Part shown: positions 1 through 13,274 of the stretch, piece after piece
Layout: every line of letters starts with the position of its first letter
Numbering within the stretch: position 1 is the stretch's first letter
Source of the DNA: Lineus longissimus
Lineage: Eukaryota > Nemertea > Pilidiophora > Heteronemertea > Lineidae
Direction of reading: 5' to 3'
NCBI RefSeq assembly: GCF_910592395.1
Contig: NC_088324.1
Span: forward strand, 1,114,001-1,178,000
Length of the DNA stretch: 64,000 bases
The notes under the pieces: generated by a model
What the model saw: only the letters and a program-made list of their open reading frames with translations
The model's database searches: none
What the model was told of the DNA's origin: nothing
Translations under genes and position numbers: made by a program

Positions 1-186
1 ATCATGTGAGAATCACGTGAGTCATGCGATCTTTCATTCATGAATTTTCGTAGTAAATTCCATAGTAGTGACGTCACTGAATGATTGACAGCTAGGCGCC
101 ATGTTACATTCATGCCTCGTTCTGATCACCCGATACGCGGGAAATGAAAACGAGGTCATACGAACTGGCTTGGCGGTTCCAGTTCG

Positions 187-276
187 CTTTAAACCAGTAT
201 ATACTGGATGATCAGAATGTTGCTGAGGGAAAATGCTTGGCGAATTCCAGTGACTGTGGTAGTGAAACATTACTAT
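187..276 (+). repeat. degenerate dispersed repeat, copy 1
   Basis: A stretch of about 90 bases resembles 2099-2190. Both contain an ACCAG.AT.TA core, a GGCGAATT motif, CAGTGACT and GAAACATTACTAT in the same order and spacing. No ends could be defined, so the class of element is unknown. Confidence 0.4.
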
Positions 277-2098
277 ATGCTTTTGATCCATGTCTAATGA
301 CATTTCTTTGACCTTTTCAATCAAAAAATGATTATTTCATGAATTAAAGTTATTCGAATGATCTGTGAAAATAAAACACCAGTGAAAAGGTTTGGTAACC
401 CTAAACACCACATCAGAGTTGGGGACAAGGTTGTCCATCGCAAAGACACACCAGGTTCATGTTTTGTAATCCCCCAACCCTCCCAACCAGGACTGTATAA
501 CTTTTGATCATCCTAGTCTATCGGTATGATTCTAAGTGATATTGACCACATCAGGTATTGCATTCATCTCGCGTATAAGCTCTGATATGATAATGAATAT
601 TCAGTAAGGTAACATTGTAGCGCTCTCAAACCAGAAATGAGGTGGGTGTACATGTTTTGTTGGAAGTTCTGTCTAATGAGAAAGGAATGGGAGTGCCGCT
701 GCAATTTGCTAAACATGCTAAAGGAGTCTGACCCCACAATTTAAGGTTTGTTGGTTATGACGCTTGTCAAGGCTCCACTCTGTCTTATCAGTTTAACCCC
801 TAAGCGGGTTCTTGATATACATGTATAAATGATACATAAGGAAGTCAGTTGCTTTCGGCATTTTGTGACAGGTCAGTCTAATAGTGTAAAATATTGATGA
901 ATAAGTTGAACATCAACAACTCAAGTCAAATGAATATATCTGGAAATGTTAATTTGTTGTTTGTGAGTAAAGATTGAAGGTTGCAAATCAATGCTCCGTT
1001 GCTCTAACATTTTCTTTCCTGTTCTTTAACTTGGTAGGCGGTCATTTTCGAAAAAAAATGCCATTTTTGCAGACTCCATTAAATATCACCCATGTTTTCG
1101 ATCTGACCTACTTCTCAAGGTCATATAGCTCAAACCTCTTAAATTGCACTGACAAACGGCACTTTATGACATTATTTGTCCAAGATCTCTGTTATGTATG
1201 CATGATAGAGGCATCTCAATATGTTTTAAAACAAAGTCGATGTTGAAACTGGCTTCAGATACTCTCCAAGTTGTGTAAACTGACCCATGTATTTCAGCTG
1301 AGCGCCAGGCCTTTGGACCTCTTGTTGCTCATCTCTGAGAGAATTTACACGATAATTATTTATACTCGTCGTTCAGTTTTTGTTGATTAATTTAACCTAT
1401 TCATTTATCACCTTTTAACCCTTCATCTCATCATTTTGATACTTTAATCATCTTTTTTTTTCGACAGATGTATTTACTTATGAACATGACCAATCATATT
1501 TTATTCATCTCATCACTAAAGCTGATCCATGTCCATGTTAAAATGTGCTATTTTACGTGCGTAGGGAAGAAGAGAGTGAGTCGGCTGCGATCGGCCCCCA
1601 CCCCCAATCATATCATACGGGAACGAGATCGTGGTAAAACCCCCCAAGGTAAAACTCTCTGTTCCATTTTATCCTGTCTTCCATTTTAATTCTCTAGTTT
1701 ACCAGTAGTGGCGTCGCTCGTGTGACCAGACTCGGTGGTGGGTTTTTATAAACGGCGTGCCGTCTGATGTACGACTTTCTGGTCTTGATTCTTCTGCCTT
1801 GTTGTGGTCCTGATGGTGCATCTCAAAATTTCAACCAATTCTTCTCTCCTTGCAATATACAGGTTGTCTCGTAATCACACTGTTACAAAATCTTGCTCTT
1901 ATGTCTATACAAGTGCCATATTTTCTATATTTCATGTTGTGCTTTTTTCTTTCAATATTCGTGTTGCTCATCTTTTGATGACGCATGAAGTTGAGGTGGT
2001 CAGTGTGTGCTATGCGAATGATGCTGTGTTACTCATTGGTCTGTGGGCTTTCATAAGGACAAAGTAGCAGTGTTTTTCCTGTTTTTTTTCGTGAAATT

Positions 2099-2190
2099 AA
2101 ACCAGAATGTATCAGATGATAAGTGTGCTGCTCCGGAAGACTGCAAGGCGAATTGCAGTGACTATGGAAATGAAACATTACTATGTAATG
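2099..2190 (+). repeat. degenerate dispersed repeat, copy 2
   Basis: Partner of the segment at 187-276 in the same orientation, roughly 70% identical by eye. No terminal repeats or target-site duplication are visible. Confidence 0.4.
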
Positions 2191-4530
2191 AATTACGACA
2201 GTTGCAACTGCAAAACTAAGGAAGTTTTCAATAAGAAACGTGCAGATTCTCGGCAGTAATCAACAGAAGCACTTGGTTACTCGGTTACTGATCACGTACA
2301 GTGGCAACCTGTCAGGCAGATTATACCTTCGAAAAAAGGCGAGCTCTGATCAGTGGAGCCCGAATGTCACCCCGCAATAAGCGGGGAGATACGGGATTAA
2401 ATATGCATCAGCCGAAGGTTGATTTGTTATGCTTGCAAAAATAGCCGTCTTTTTGTGCCATCTTTTTGCCTGTCCTTGGTAAACGAAGGAACTTGATGGA
2501 TAGTTCCTGATCGAAGGCATGTGATATCTCAGGAATGACGGGCTGTTTAATCTCGTAGTGTGTGCAGTGTCCACACGGTGGTCAGCTAGATTTGAGAGAA
2601 ATGTTTAATGAAGCGGCCGACATGATTAGAGCCTAACAAAATGACTGAAGAGATGACGAGGAATGAGCTATGGAATTTTTTCTATTTGTTTACATGTCTA
2701 TGCCACATGGCCAATCATGGGGACACTCAGTTACTGTCAGTTTGAAAATTCCCACTTTGTAAAACTAATTTGTATCAAATTTGTTTCCCTTATTTTGGTG
2801 GATTTTGGTGGCCGGTACAGTGAATCTGTACCATACCGCAGTGTCCATCATCCGTCGTCGTATTCTAAAAAAAACAGTAGCACGTTTCTTAACCGCTTAG
2901 GTTATGAACTTTAAACTTGGTATGCATGACCCCTTAGGCCAGATGACCCCTGACAACAAATTTCTGTCTGGTCTGATTCTTAACTTGGCCACCAGGGGGC
3001 TGAAATTTTCAATTTTTTGTCACAGGTGCTTCTTTTTGGGATACATGACACTATACCCGGGTTTATGAACTGACCTACTTTTCAAGCTGACGAAGGTCAA
3101 ATGATGTTTATTTTACATTCGAGTGTAACTATAGCACATTTGTCAATCAAAGTTCCATACGTTGAGCAAAATGGCCCTTGTCCTTTTCATTTGGTGTAAA
3201 TAGGTTTTTACAATAATGGTATTTGCAAACATTTAGATTATTTTTAAAAATCAACAAAAATATTTTTTTTGTGGGAATTCGGTGGTTTGTCGTATTACGT
3301 GGGTTACTCGCTGGCTTCTCTGCTTATGTCCAAAGTTGAATGGTCGGCCTTCCTGACTCAGAATATCAACGCGATGAGTGAGCGAGTGAACCTGGCCAGT
3401 TTCATGACAAAAAGTTCTTAAAAGCAAATATGGATGATACCACCAAGTTTATAAATTAGAAGAAGCCATGTAAGTTATGTTATAGAGAAGATGAAGCCTT
3501 TTTCTCAAGCATTATGCATTTTCTGTCCTGCCAAGTGTAATGTCACCCTCGGCCTCTAACCTTGGGCAACAGAAATCCATATTGCCCTTGACAAGGGCTA
3601 TATTGGATGAATATTTGCAATAAATAACACTTACTGACAATGATCGGTATTCAAAAGTTGTCGATCAAATGTCAAATTGATATCACACTCAAATATAGGC
3701 CTTTGAAGTGGAATGTATCTTACCCAGTGTTAAAAAACTCAGTCAGCTTCCACCTTCTGACATTATTCTCCCGAACATTTGTCCAACGAAGGTCTTCAGC
3801 CAATATCTCGCAACCAAAGACTGATGACACAAAAACACAAAAGTGTTCGCTTTTGGACATCAGAATTGCAGCGGTTGGAAAACTGTGATGAACTTTAAAT
3901 TACGAAGTGGAATGATTTTTATTTTTTTATGTTCCGCCCAAACAAAGTTCCATTTGGTGCAATGAGACACGCTGAGTGAATATGCAAGTGACAAGAAAGA
4001 AGTGGATAATCTTTGAATTGTTTAAGTCGCAGTTGATGATTAATGACGATGGTGATGAATAGGAGGGAGATGAAGCTGATGACATTACCAACACTCAATG
4101 TGCCATCCATCATCTCATAAACGGCGCGTAATATCGGATAGGATATCGCCGAGACAACGCTGTCAATCATCGTGAGAAGGAAACAATTTAGAAAGTGATG
4201 CAATTACCAGATCAAAGACAGCACTTATCCTTTTCCTTAACCCCTTGCAATCAATGATCAGAGTAGTGGTCAAAAATAAATTTATCTGCGAAGAGTGAGA
4301 ATTTCGGAAAATGGATTGACACAAGTGATAGAAAGTGCTTAAAATCAGTCATGTCAATACGTGGTCAGTGAGTTTGAGTTTAAGAGTTACGGAACATTAA
4401 ATGACCGATATCAAGGAGTGACGGTTAAAATGTGTTCGCTTTGTTGTTCCCATGTTTCAAAGGACCATTGGCATTATCATTGCAGTATGTTTGTTCTTCT
4501 GTTTGTTCTTCAGTAAACTATTTTTCTAAA

Positions 4531-5020
4531 CGTGCCTGATGCTTTTCAAATTTTGTTTCAGCTCTTAGATAGTAAAAAAACGCGCTATTCGTTGTTTCTA
4601 ATACGCACGATTCCTGGCGCGAAATACCTTTCCCGCCACGTGAGTGCTAGCAGAGGTCCGAGTTCACGTCACCCCGCTATTAAAACGCAAGGTTATTTCC
4701 ATTTATCGTCGCAGTAGCGGGGTAATCAAGCGCCATCAGCGTGACGTCGGAAAAAATCGATATTCTCCACCAAGACATCACAGGGTATAGTGCATCATTC
4801 CACGTGGACAGGATCGATGCATGGAGAGCTAACTCGGGTCAAATCGGAGTCAACATCGGAAATGCGCGACAATTCAGTCACATTTTGAACTTTTTTCCTT
4901 TTTTTGGTGCAATTTGTTGATGAAAACTACTTATGTAGGATAGGAGGTGACTGGGACAGCCGACAGCTTGGTAATATTGCCCTAATTAATGGCAATGGTC
5001 CTTGGAAGGTTAGGTAATAT
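4531..5020 (+). repeat. ~490-bp dispersed element, copy 1
   Basis: Clear relative of 30688-31172 in the same orientation. Both start near GATGCTTTTC.AATTTTG, share AACGCG, CCTGGCGCGAAA, CAGCGTGACGTCGGAA-type and GAGCTAACTCGGGTCAAATC blocks in order, and end near GGTAATATTG.CC. It has no coding capacity. No long terminal inverted repeats were found, so it may be a SINE-like or truncated MITE. A fragment of the left end may recur near 56160-56190. Confidence 0.75.
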
Positions 5021-6250
5021 GCTTCAGCTGTTTCTTTACATCCTCCCAAGACTCCTGGATCCTAAAGCGTTTGGAGATAATCTTCATTAAAGGGTAAAAA
5101 ATTGACTTGAACTTTACACAAGCCCCAAGCAAATCAATGGGTTAAACAAGTAGGCACAGATATGTGGGCTGATATCTTCGACGAAAGAACTGCTCTTTAT
5201 TGCATTTCTGAAATGCCAGCCTGATCTTCCAGGGGCTCGCATTCTGAAGATAATTATGATTTAAATATATTTTGTTTATGAAAGTCTTTGATCTTTAACG
5301 TTGAAGTCACTGTATATACTGCTTAATTTAAAGGAAAATGTCACGTTTCAGACATTCTTTTATGGTCTCTGTTCCTTCGTCTTCACATTTGGTAGTATTT
5401 AGGCCTACCTTGTTGTGGAGACATGAGGATATTTGGTTTAAAATAGAGAGGGGGTGGGGACTTAGGCCTAAAAAATCATTTTGGTTCACTGCACTTCTAA
5501 AATTTGAATTTTAAAGGGCCGACTTTGGCAGACGATGTGTTGGTTTTTTGTTCAAAAACGGCTTCCAGCAGGACCGTAACTTCTCCTAACAGGATTAATG
5601 AAAACTATTTGTACTGCAGTAAACAATGCACTAGAACGGGATGAAACCTTAGGCCGCCTGAAATTCACAAGCCATGCCCCAAACTGCCTTCCAACACTGG
5701 TAAAAAATGTTATCAGAGAACGGTATCAGTGTAATACTACCAGTGGCGGCGCATGGTGTCGAGTTGGCACATTATCCTCCTTGCCAAGTACATCACGGGC
5801 CCAAGTTGTCCCCTTAATCCATTGTCAACACAAAGTTATCACAAGGTTTACTTTGCAAATTAATGCGACTGTTTACTGTGTGTATTGTTTTGGCTTTCAG
5901 TTACTACTTATTATTGGTAGACTAAGATCATTGGCTATTTTGATTGGAAATTCTCACATTCGAGATTTTAAAAGCAAAGAGTAAGACTGATATATAGTGC
6001 ATCAACAGTTCTTACAAAACCCACATTTTCCGCACATTTCTCTATTCTTCTGACCAGATAGAGTGCTGATTCTGTGGCTGAAGAAATTGTTCTTGCTTCG
6101 CGCACTCAATAACAGAATCAGAGTGAATGTGATGACCTTTCAGTAGGAGAAGTGATTGAATGCCATGCATGGCAACGAAAATCATGCAGAACCAACTCAG
6201 ACTGGTACCACTATGTTTATTAACACCATCTACTCCGTCCACAGGTCAGG
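5021..6250. other. no feature seen
   Basis: An open frame of 128 codons at 5598-5984 on the + strand shows no family resemblance and no splice context. The rest of the stretch is unstructured. Confidence 0.4.
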
Positions 6251-6259
6251 AGGCGCTTG

Positions 6260-6460
6260 GTTGCTGACAGGTCAACCAAGGGCTGGTGTGGTCCATTGGT
6301 TAAAGACCTGGAACATCTTGGGTTCAATACCTGAAGTGACATTTAGCAAGTCACTTTCATTTGATTGCGGTGTTTGTTTAAGATGTATAACTGAGAATCC
6401 CTGGTACATCATCATGACCAACACGTCTCCTCTCCCAGTAGCGCCTCGTGTTTTATGACT
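6260..6460 (+). mobile_element. tRNA-derived SINE head
   Basis: An internal Pol III type 2 promoter is visible. The A-box-like TGGTCCATTGG lies at 6289-6299 and the B-box-like GGTTCAATACC at 6321-6331. The order and spacing are those of a tRNA gene, but no full cloverleaf or acceptor stem can be folded. That is typical of the 5' end of a tRNA-derived SINE. The 3' limit is uncertain. Confidence 0.5.
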
Positions 6461-9400
6461 TCCTGCTCCACCCCAGGTATGATCATTGATGTGACCTCAC
6501 TCGATATCCTCCTCCCACACTCCACACAGCTACAATGGAAATTGCAAATTGTCCTAATTCGAAAGTCATGACCGCCATTCGTGAGTGATCCGCTTCAGTC
6601 AGAATGCTTAGAGGATGTTATATGGAGATCGGGCTCATTTCCGATTTAAGGTCTGAGGAGAATTTATAATTGATGAAAATTGTCGTGTGTACAACCATAA
6701 AGACATCGCTTATTCCACTTAAAGGCCAAGCCTGGTGGTGAGGTTAATAGACTTGCATGTGCCTTGTACTCCCCCTCCACACACTGACAAAACCAGCACT
6801 CAACAATTGTGTCAAGGCCAGAGCAGAGGGGAGCGGAGGGGTTTAAAAGTGAAGCTGCTTAGGTCACAACTAGTTGTACTCTGAGCACACATGGAAATGG
6901 GATGTACGCCTTGACCAATGACATGTCTTGTCTCATAAAGCGATAGCACATTGAATCTGTCCTGGACTGTCTTGAGCGGATGTTGAGTTTGGGGCAAGAT
7001 CCACCGGCTTCAGAGGCTTGGTTCTCAGGATATCTTAACCTTGGAGGAGGCATCGCAGTTATTGATGGATGCATAGGTTTGGGGCAAGATGTAGGAATTT
7101 CACACAGGCTACAAGTAAAGTTAAGAAAAGCTTGGATTTACTCTCGTGCTTTTGTCGTATGAGTCTGCATGCAAGAATCATGAGTGATCATTCTTCAACT
7201 GTAGTCCATTCGGTAATGTTGTTGCCCAATGGTCATTTGGAGGGGCCCCGATAGATCATATTTTGTTCCTTAATGTATCTCATTCATTCTTAGCTTATGA
7301 GTAGATGGACAAAAACAATAATAACCTGAATTTTTCATCCAGATTGGTCGAGAAATAAACCGTACAGAGCGGAAAATGTATGAATTTAGTGCACTAAGTC
7401 AATGTACACAAATGCATACACATTTTTTACCATGGTTAATAAAATGAAAAGATTCTGTTTGGTTTTTGGTCGGAGACCAATAAAAATCCAACTTCAAAGA
7501 AATCCAACCAGTAGTTTACCCTCCAGAGTCCCAAACGACGCGAACATAACATTTACGAATGAACTATAATGTGTCGGTGGCTTCACTTGACTTTTCATTT
7601 GGGCATACCAGCCCCCATGACAGGTGTCAATCATGAGTATGTCATAATCTAATTGATGACGACATGATACGACTTCAGAATATTCCGCAAATTCAATGAT
7701 TTAGTTAGTGAACAGATTTCATGTTCATGATAACAATTTCTCCTCACGAAACATGGATATTTCATCTCAGAGAATCGAGCGAATAAATCCCTTCACCTGA
7801 TAAATGAACAATGCGATCCAATAGAATTAGACCGCCACATTCTTGATAGCGCTATACCGTAACCATGGCAACACATGATGCTAGTTTGAGTATGTTGTGA
7901 GAGCTTGTCGTGGGTGGTTCCAGGTGAAGACCCTCATGTCTGGTGACCAGGTATTAACCCTATGCGTCCCGTTTGGAAGGCACCATGCCTATTCTGTGAT
8001 ATATCATTGTCTCCAGGAGTATGAGGTAAGCTGTTACCAGACTCGCTTGGGCTGTTTTCGTGTCGCTATGGTGATCAGAAGAGTTCCTCATTACACACAA
8101 ATATCATGTTCTTAGGCACGACACTGTTCTTTTACCAACGTTACATAACAACTCAAAGTAGCCATGTTGTCAAACTGTCCTATCATGCATCCTGCGTTTT
8201 TAGGAAATGATGATATACCATGATTTGCAATGATAGTGGCTCTTCTGAGGACATAACTGGATTATGGGAGAACTGGATGCCCTATAAGCGATGTTGACGA
8301 ATTGATGCGAGAATAGTTTGTAGCAGACGCAATGTCTCGTCTGTTTACCCACAATGCATCACCCAGGCCTGGCGCAGCAATTAATAATGTCGTCTATATT
8401 GCATGTCTCCTTCAGAATCCCAGATGACGGGCTAAAGATCTGTGGCCCAAGTAATCAACATCCTGAAAGAGAAAACCACAAAAGATACTCTCATACAATA
8501 GCTGGGCAGAATGCTCTGTCATGCTCCTTGGTTGCGGCGGAGTTAATGAAAAATGTCCCTCGATGCTGCTGATCACGAGGATGAACAAAGCTGATGAAGA
8601 AATGGGATGTCTCATCCTCGTCACCAGTTGTTGTTTACTTTGGACTTGCAGTCTCAAGGTTTCTGAACCCGGAGAAAACCAACTTGTGTGATCTAATGAC
8701 TTGGATCAGACACTCGGGCAGTATCATTAATTTTATGAAACAACTTGTACTCCAAGTACAATTGAAACCTGAAGGCGCGAGGGTTTGTGAAAATGTCGGT
8801 CACAGAGAGCTTAGCGGTCAAATTAGAACTGACAGATGAAGAGGCTTCCAAACAAGGAATCTCATTACCTGGCTGAAGTATAAAAACAAAACCGCAGGAT
8901 CATGATTATAAAGTTTCACCAGGAAATGTATTTTTATTAGCTTTATATCTTTATCTTTTGACACTAAAGCGATTTTCTCAAATCAATAGAGTGAAGAAGG
9001 ACTTTGGGAAGATATCCTCCTTGTCTCAATTACATCTTGATGATATATTCAGTGGTACGATAACCAAGCGCTCCTCGCAAGCAAAGCTGTGTTACATAAA
9101 GCAAACAATCATTATACCATTGCTTGTTTCAAGGCGATAAAACCAATGGTCAGCGGCAGTTAGTCAGGTGTCTCCTAAATAAGACACTGATGACAAAAAT
9201 GTTAATGGCACTAAGATACTCGTTGGCTGCGATGATTTCATAGTTGCCGTAGTTGGTACTGTTCCAACCACGAAGTTGCTGCCTTTATGATGTGGAGCCG
9301 TACCACTATCCTCCCGCAGCGCCACCTTTCAAGGTAATGAATGACCTTTGACATTTTGAAGCCATCCCTCCGATCGTCCTGAGGTCCTCTGATAGATAAA

Positions 9401-9880
9401 GCTCATCAAAGACGTACAAAGGTCGTAAAAGCTGCCTCATGACTCGTGTCTATTCTCCGGGGTGCAACCCCTGGATCTAATCTGCTTCATTACGACTACA
9501 TGAGATGTGATGAAATGCAATAACTGAAGATGCATCGCAAGTGAAAGAATGAGATCGGAGGCTGCTAATCACACTTTAACCGTTTAAGTATCGGGTTTTC
9601 CTGTGATCGATCTGGTTTGATTTTATGATTATAAAGCTCTCTGTTGGCGCTCAAAGAAAGGCGATGGACATTTCAGGGTTGCGTCCTAAACGCGTCATCA
9701 TAATTATAACGCTCAAGCCAGTACCAAAACAGCAATCTCTCAATTTCTTATTTAACTAAAATCCGTTCCCATGCTGTATCCTTGACACTTCTCCAAGCAA
9801 TAGAACCAGGGAAATCTTTTAGAAATTGCCTTTAAGTTTTCTCTCACCTCATTAAAGCTGTTGATGATTACGCGTGTGGG
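6461..9880. other. no recognisable gene
   Basis: Only short ORFs without domains are present. No splice-bounded exon with family resemblance and no clear terminal repeats were seen. Confidence 0.4.
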
Positions 9881-9974
9881 CTTCGCGCGAGTCATTGTCC
9901 TGGCGGCCTTGGAGTGTGACATCTGCGCTTCACGCGAGTCATTGTCCTGGCGGCCTTGGAGTGTAACATCTGAA
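9881..9974 (+). repeat. 47-bp tandem duplication (2 copies)
   Basis: Units 9881-9927 and 9928-9974 are nearly identical. Each reads CTTC.CGCGAGTCATTGTCC followed by TGGCGGCCTTGGAGTGT. It is a recent local duplication in otherwise unannotated DNA. Confidence 0.85.
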
Positions 9975-10285
9975 GGCCACGCAGAACCAGTTACACGCAC
10001 CAACAAGTAAAAATCACAACACGATTTACTAATGATCCTATTCATCATGAACGCTATTGATTATAATCATATTTCAGTCACAACACTCCAAATAGATCGA
10101 CTCATTCAAGTTGTGGACTCAATTCATGTGCGGGAGACTGTAGGCAGTAGACAGATGAGTTGGCCTGATTAAGGGACAGAAAGTCAACGAGATTGTCTCT
10201 ACTTTGTCAAGGTCCATCACTTGGTGCTATTTATGCTTCTTGTATTCGGAGCTTAATCACGAATTCAAACTGCCCCAGCTCCCTA

Positions 10286-10727
10286 AAGCCCGTAGCACAC
10301 TAGCCGCCAACTTCAGCGTTCACAGGCGTTTTTTGCCGCAAGAGTCCTGAACGCCTGAAAAATCCCTAGTCTGCTACGAACGGCGTCGGCGAACGCGACT
10401 TGCCGCCACTTGCCGCAACTAAACGCCAAATATCTAACATGTTTGATTTTTGACGCGTGTCGCCGCGTTTGAACGCAAGAAGAAGCCAGGTGGGCTACGG
10501 ATTGCCGCCTGAATTTGCGTCGGCGGCGAGGCTATGGGCAATCAGTATGTGTCTTGATGTCACATGATTTCAAAATGGCAGCCAATGTGGCGGAAAAGAC
10601 GCTACTGGACGCCGATTCTGGGCAGGTGTGCTCTGACCGGGATCCACTGGCCGCCAACTTCGGCGTCGAGAGGCGTCAGCTGAACGGTTCTTGTCGCCAA
10701 AGTTGGCGGCTAGTGTGCTGCGGGCTT
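10286..10727. mobile_element. MITE with ~29-bp TIRs and TA target duplication
   Basis: The left end AAGCCCGTAGCACACTAGCC (10286) and the right end, its near-perfect inverse finishing GTGCTGCGGGCTT (10727), form terminal inverted repeats that continue into GCCAACTT. TA dinucleotides flank both ends (10284-10285, 10728-10729). The interior is GC-rich with repeated GCC/CGCC motifs. No transposase ORF is present, so this is a non-autonomous DNA transposon. Confidence 0.8.
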
Positions 10728-11065
10728 TACTGTGCATCGTTCTCTCCTAGTCCCACCTATGGTCACCCTTAACCCTATCGCTACCACACCTGGGAATGAT
10801 GACGTCACACCTTTGGCTAGTGAAATTAACCATACCAATTCATGTCAGATAGGTCATGACACACTGTTGTTGAATCTACAACAGGTCCACGGCTTGGTCA
10901 CAATGGCCATTTATGATGGGATCACAACGCATGTCACAATTTAAAGATTTGTCGCGGTACGACGCGACCTAAATTCATATCCCGATCTCGATTTCGGAAC
11001 GTCGCAGCCGAACCTCTCCACTGGCCCCCAATAATCCGTACTGCTAAACTTTCCCCAAGTTCTAT

Positions 11066-11850
11066 CATTTAAAGCTGAAGCATGCATAAAAACTCTAACG
11101 GCCAAGTTAGAAAACACAAACGCCCGACCACCAAACGGCCAACTGCACTTGAAACATGATAGACACCCAGCGACTGGTCTCACTTGACTCCACAAACACG
11201 TTTATTGACGAGACAGGTCACAGAGATGCTCTCGTGTCAAGAAAAAATGAAAAATATTCCCCGAGCGGGTTTGAACTCGGAACCCTCGCCACTTGATCCT
11301 TGCCGTCTTACCCACTATACCATGAAGCCCTTGTTAGAAATGAACTTTTTTGTTCAGTTTTTCCTTTCACGTATACAAGCTTGACAGAATGGTGTCTTTT
11401 GTGCCATCTGTACCATCTTCAGTTTTAAAGAAGCCTTTAAAATTTGCCCTTTTACAGTATTGGCAAAGTGAATTCATAAAATACATAATCAGGAGATGAA
11501 CATGACATCCTGTGATGATTATAGGAGCACGCAGCTATTTTTTTAGTTTTAAAGATGCAAAACAATTTCCCACTTTGCTAGTATTAAAACCATGTGTGTA
11601 TTGAGGAACTGTCTGATGAGGAGGCATTCGATTTCGAACAAGAATCGCGCTAGGTCGCAATGGCCGCTGGAGTAATGTTATACGAACTGATGCTCGTATC
11701 TGTGCTCCACCTCCAGTGCTCTATTGGTGAATACGGTAGCGCCACTGCGGCCTGCTGGTAGTCTCACGATCATATCTGAAGGAGTTTGAAACATGGCTGA
11801 CCGGTCGTTCAAAACATTGCGGACGGGCGTTAGTGTTTTTTAACTTTGCC
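11066..11850 (-). mobile_element. non-autonomous element carrying a tRNA-like segment, degraded copy
   Basis: Homologous along most of its length to 39344-40352. It starts near TTTAAAGCTGAAGCATGCAT and shares GGCCAAGTTAGAAAACACAA, the ACCCAGCGACTGGT block, the tRNA-like segment and GATGAACATGACATCCTGTG. The right TIR is eroded. Compared with the 39-kb copy it lacks an insertion of about 240 bp after CCAAAC. Confidence 0.7.
11265..11335 (-). repeat. tRNA-like Pol III promoter segment
   Basis: On the minus strand a TGGTATAGTGG A box (complement of 11312-11322) and an AGTTCAAACCC B box (complement of 11267-11277) are spaced as in tRNA genes. The T-arm is plausible, but acceptor pairing is poor. 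It is better read as a tRNA-derived module within the surrounding repeat than as a functional tRNA gene. Confidence 0.6.
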
Positions 11851-11990
11851 GCTCGACTTGACAGAACTCTCAAAATTGAGAAATCGTTGGACTATCTTCA
11901 CCTATATGGCTTGCAGCTTTAGAATATCCATGCATTAAGAGACATGTTGCTTTCCTCGCGAGACTTAACACACTTACTATTCTCTCAGAG

Positions 11991-12160
11991 CCGGTGTAGA
12001 AGTTTAAAATGTCCTAGGATAAAATGTCCGGGAACAAAGGATTCTATTATGCGCTTCAATCTCTGAGCTATTGACGGTCAGGGTCTCTATAGAACCATAT
12101 TGCAGAATACAATAGGGCCGGACACTTTTTCCAGGGGGACACTTTTTACTTTTACACCGG
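11991..12160 (+). mobile_element. 170-bp MITE, copy 1
   Basis: The ends are inverted repeats: CCGGTGTAGAAG at left, CTTTTACACCGG at right, with inner GTCC/GGAC motifs. The same element, in inverse orientation and of almost equal length, is at 38267-38437. Confidence 0.8.
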
Positions 12161-13270
12161 CACAGTGCTCTTAGACCTTCACCGACCCACATGTACATTT
12201 CTTCTGTTGTTGTCCCGACTTCAATGCAAATCGTGAACGATTTTGGTAAGGTGTGGGAATGGAATGTAATGTATAAGTTAACGCCGCTCTTTGGAATATG
12301 GATGATTGCGAGCTTTCCGAGCTTTTCACGTGACCATAAGTGGAAGCACATGACAAGACGAACAAAGACCAAGAGAAATATGACATCATTTATTCATGTT
12401 AGTCACCTATTGTGCCATGTTACATTTCATTGGCTAATGCCAGGTACATTTTCTTAATATAACTTTGTTAACAAGGACCCTCGTGTTGGTTTAAATGAAT
12501 CTTTTCAAACTAATCAACAGACCTAAGCCACCTTAACTCAACAACCAGGAGATAGTAAATCTTACACGGCATGATCATCTTAAATATGACGTGTTACCAC
12601 GTGACACTCCTACTCTACCCTCGGGTCCCAGGCGAACATGGCCCACAAGTCTTTGGTTGGTTACACCTGAAAAACAGAGATGGCAGCACTTCGTAGAGTT
12701 GATGGAGTTTTTGTATCAGGAGGAAAGAGTTGACATCACATTCAGGTGCGCAAGATGAAAACAGACTAGATGACAGAAAACGGATGATGTTGTATAGCTT
12801 GCTGTGGTTGGGGAATTTCCTTCATTATATTTGTATGTGTTATGAATATTATGGAACTTGTTGAACCAGTTAGCAGGCCAGCGATGAACTTGTTTTTGGA
12901 TCTCGGCAATCCAAGCATTGGTTGGGGTATTCAACTTCAAATTTGAGTCAAATTCAATCACTGGAGGAACAGTCTTGTTTGTATTTGCCCCACAATGAAC
13001 CTGCATGGAAGTGAAAGACATCGATGTCAACTTTTGGTAGCATTTCATTGTTTCTTTTCTTGAGTTCATTCCTTGAGATGACGGATGTCTCATGATAAAC
13101 TCTGCTTACAGGATGCTACTCGTTCCTGTTTATCATCCACTGCACCTCATTTTGGCCGCAGTAATTTTAATGTCACCACCACTTTGATGACGTTCAATAA
13201 CAAAGCAGACAAAACGACCCTTCATAGTTAATTTTGGGGTGTTTTAGCATAGAAATTGGCAGCACACTTT
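12161..13270. other. no recognised gene; one 125-codon orphan ORF
   Basis: A minus-strand frame at 12716-13093 is open for 125 codons but has no recognisable domain, no clear splice boundary and no repeat relatives in the window. It is noted only as the longest open frame of this stretch. Confidence 0.25.
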
Positions 13271-13274
13271 CGGT

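Larger units (their letters stand above)
1..4510. other. no recognisable gene; old repeats
   Basis: Short ORFs here have no recognisable domain and no convincing exon structure. The region around 2820-3120 (phrases such as CATCCGTCGTCGTATTC, CCCCTTAGGCC and GACCTACTTTTCAAG) and 1075-1135 look like degenerate copies of a family of non-coding dispersed elements. A further related piece lies near 23350-23450. This is pattern recognition only. Confidence 0.5.

Noticed and set aside
3919-4203. Minus-strand ORF with hydrophobic segments as a membrane protein exon
   Set aside because: Hydrophobicity comes from AT-rich codons; there is no family motif and no splice boundaries.
11265-11335. Functional tRNA gene
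   Set aside because: A and B boxes are present but the acceptor stem does not pair, and the same module is embedded in a repeated element at 39755.
12716-13093. 125-codon minus-strand ORF as a gene
   Set aside because: No domain, no splice context and a composition like surrounding DNA; kept only as a remark.
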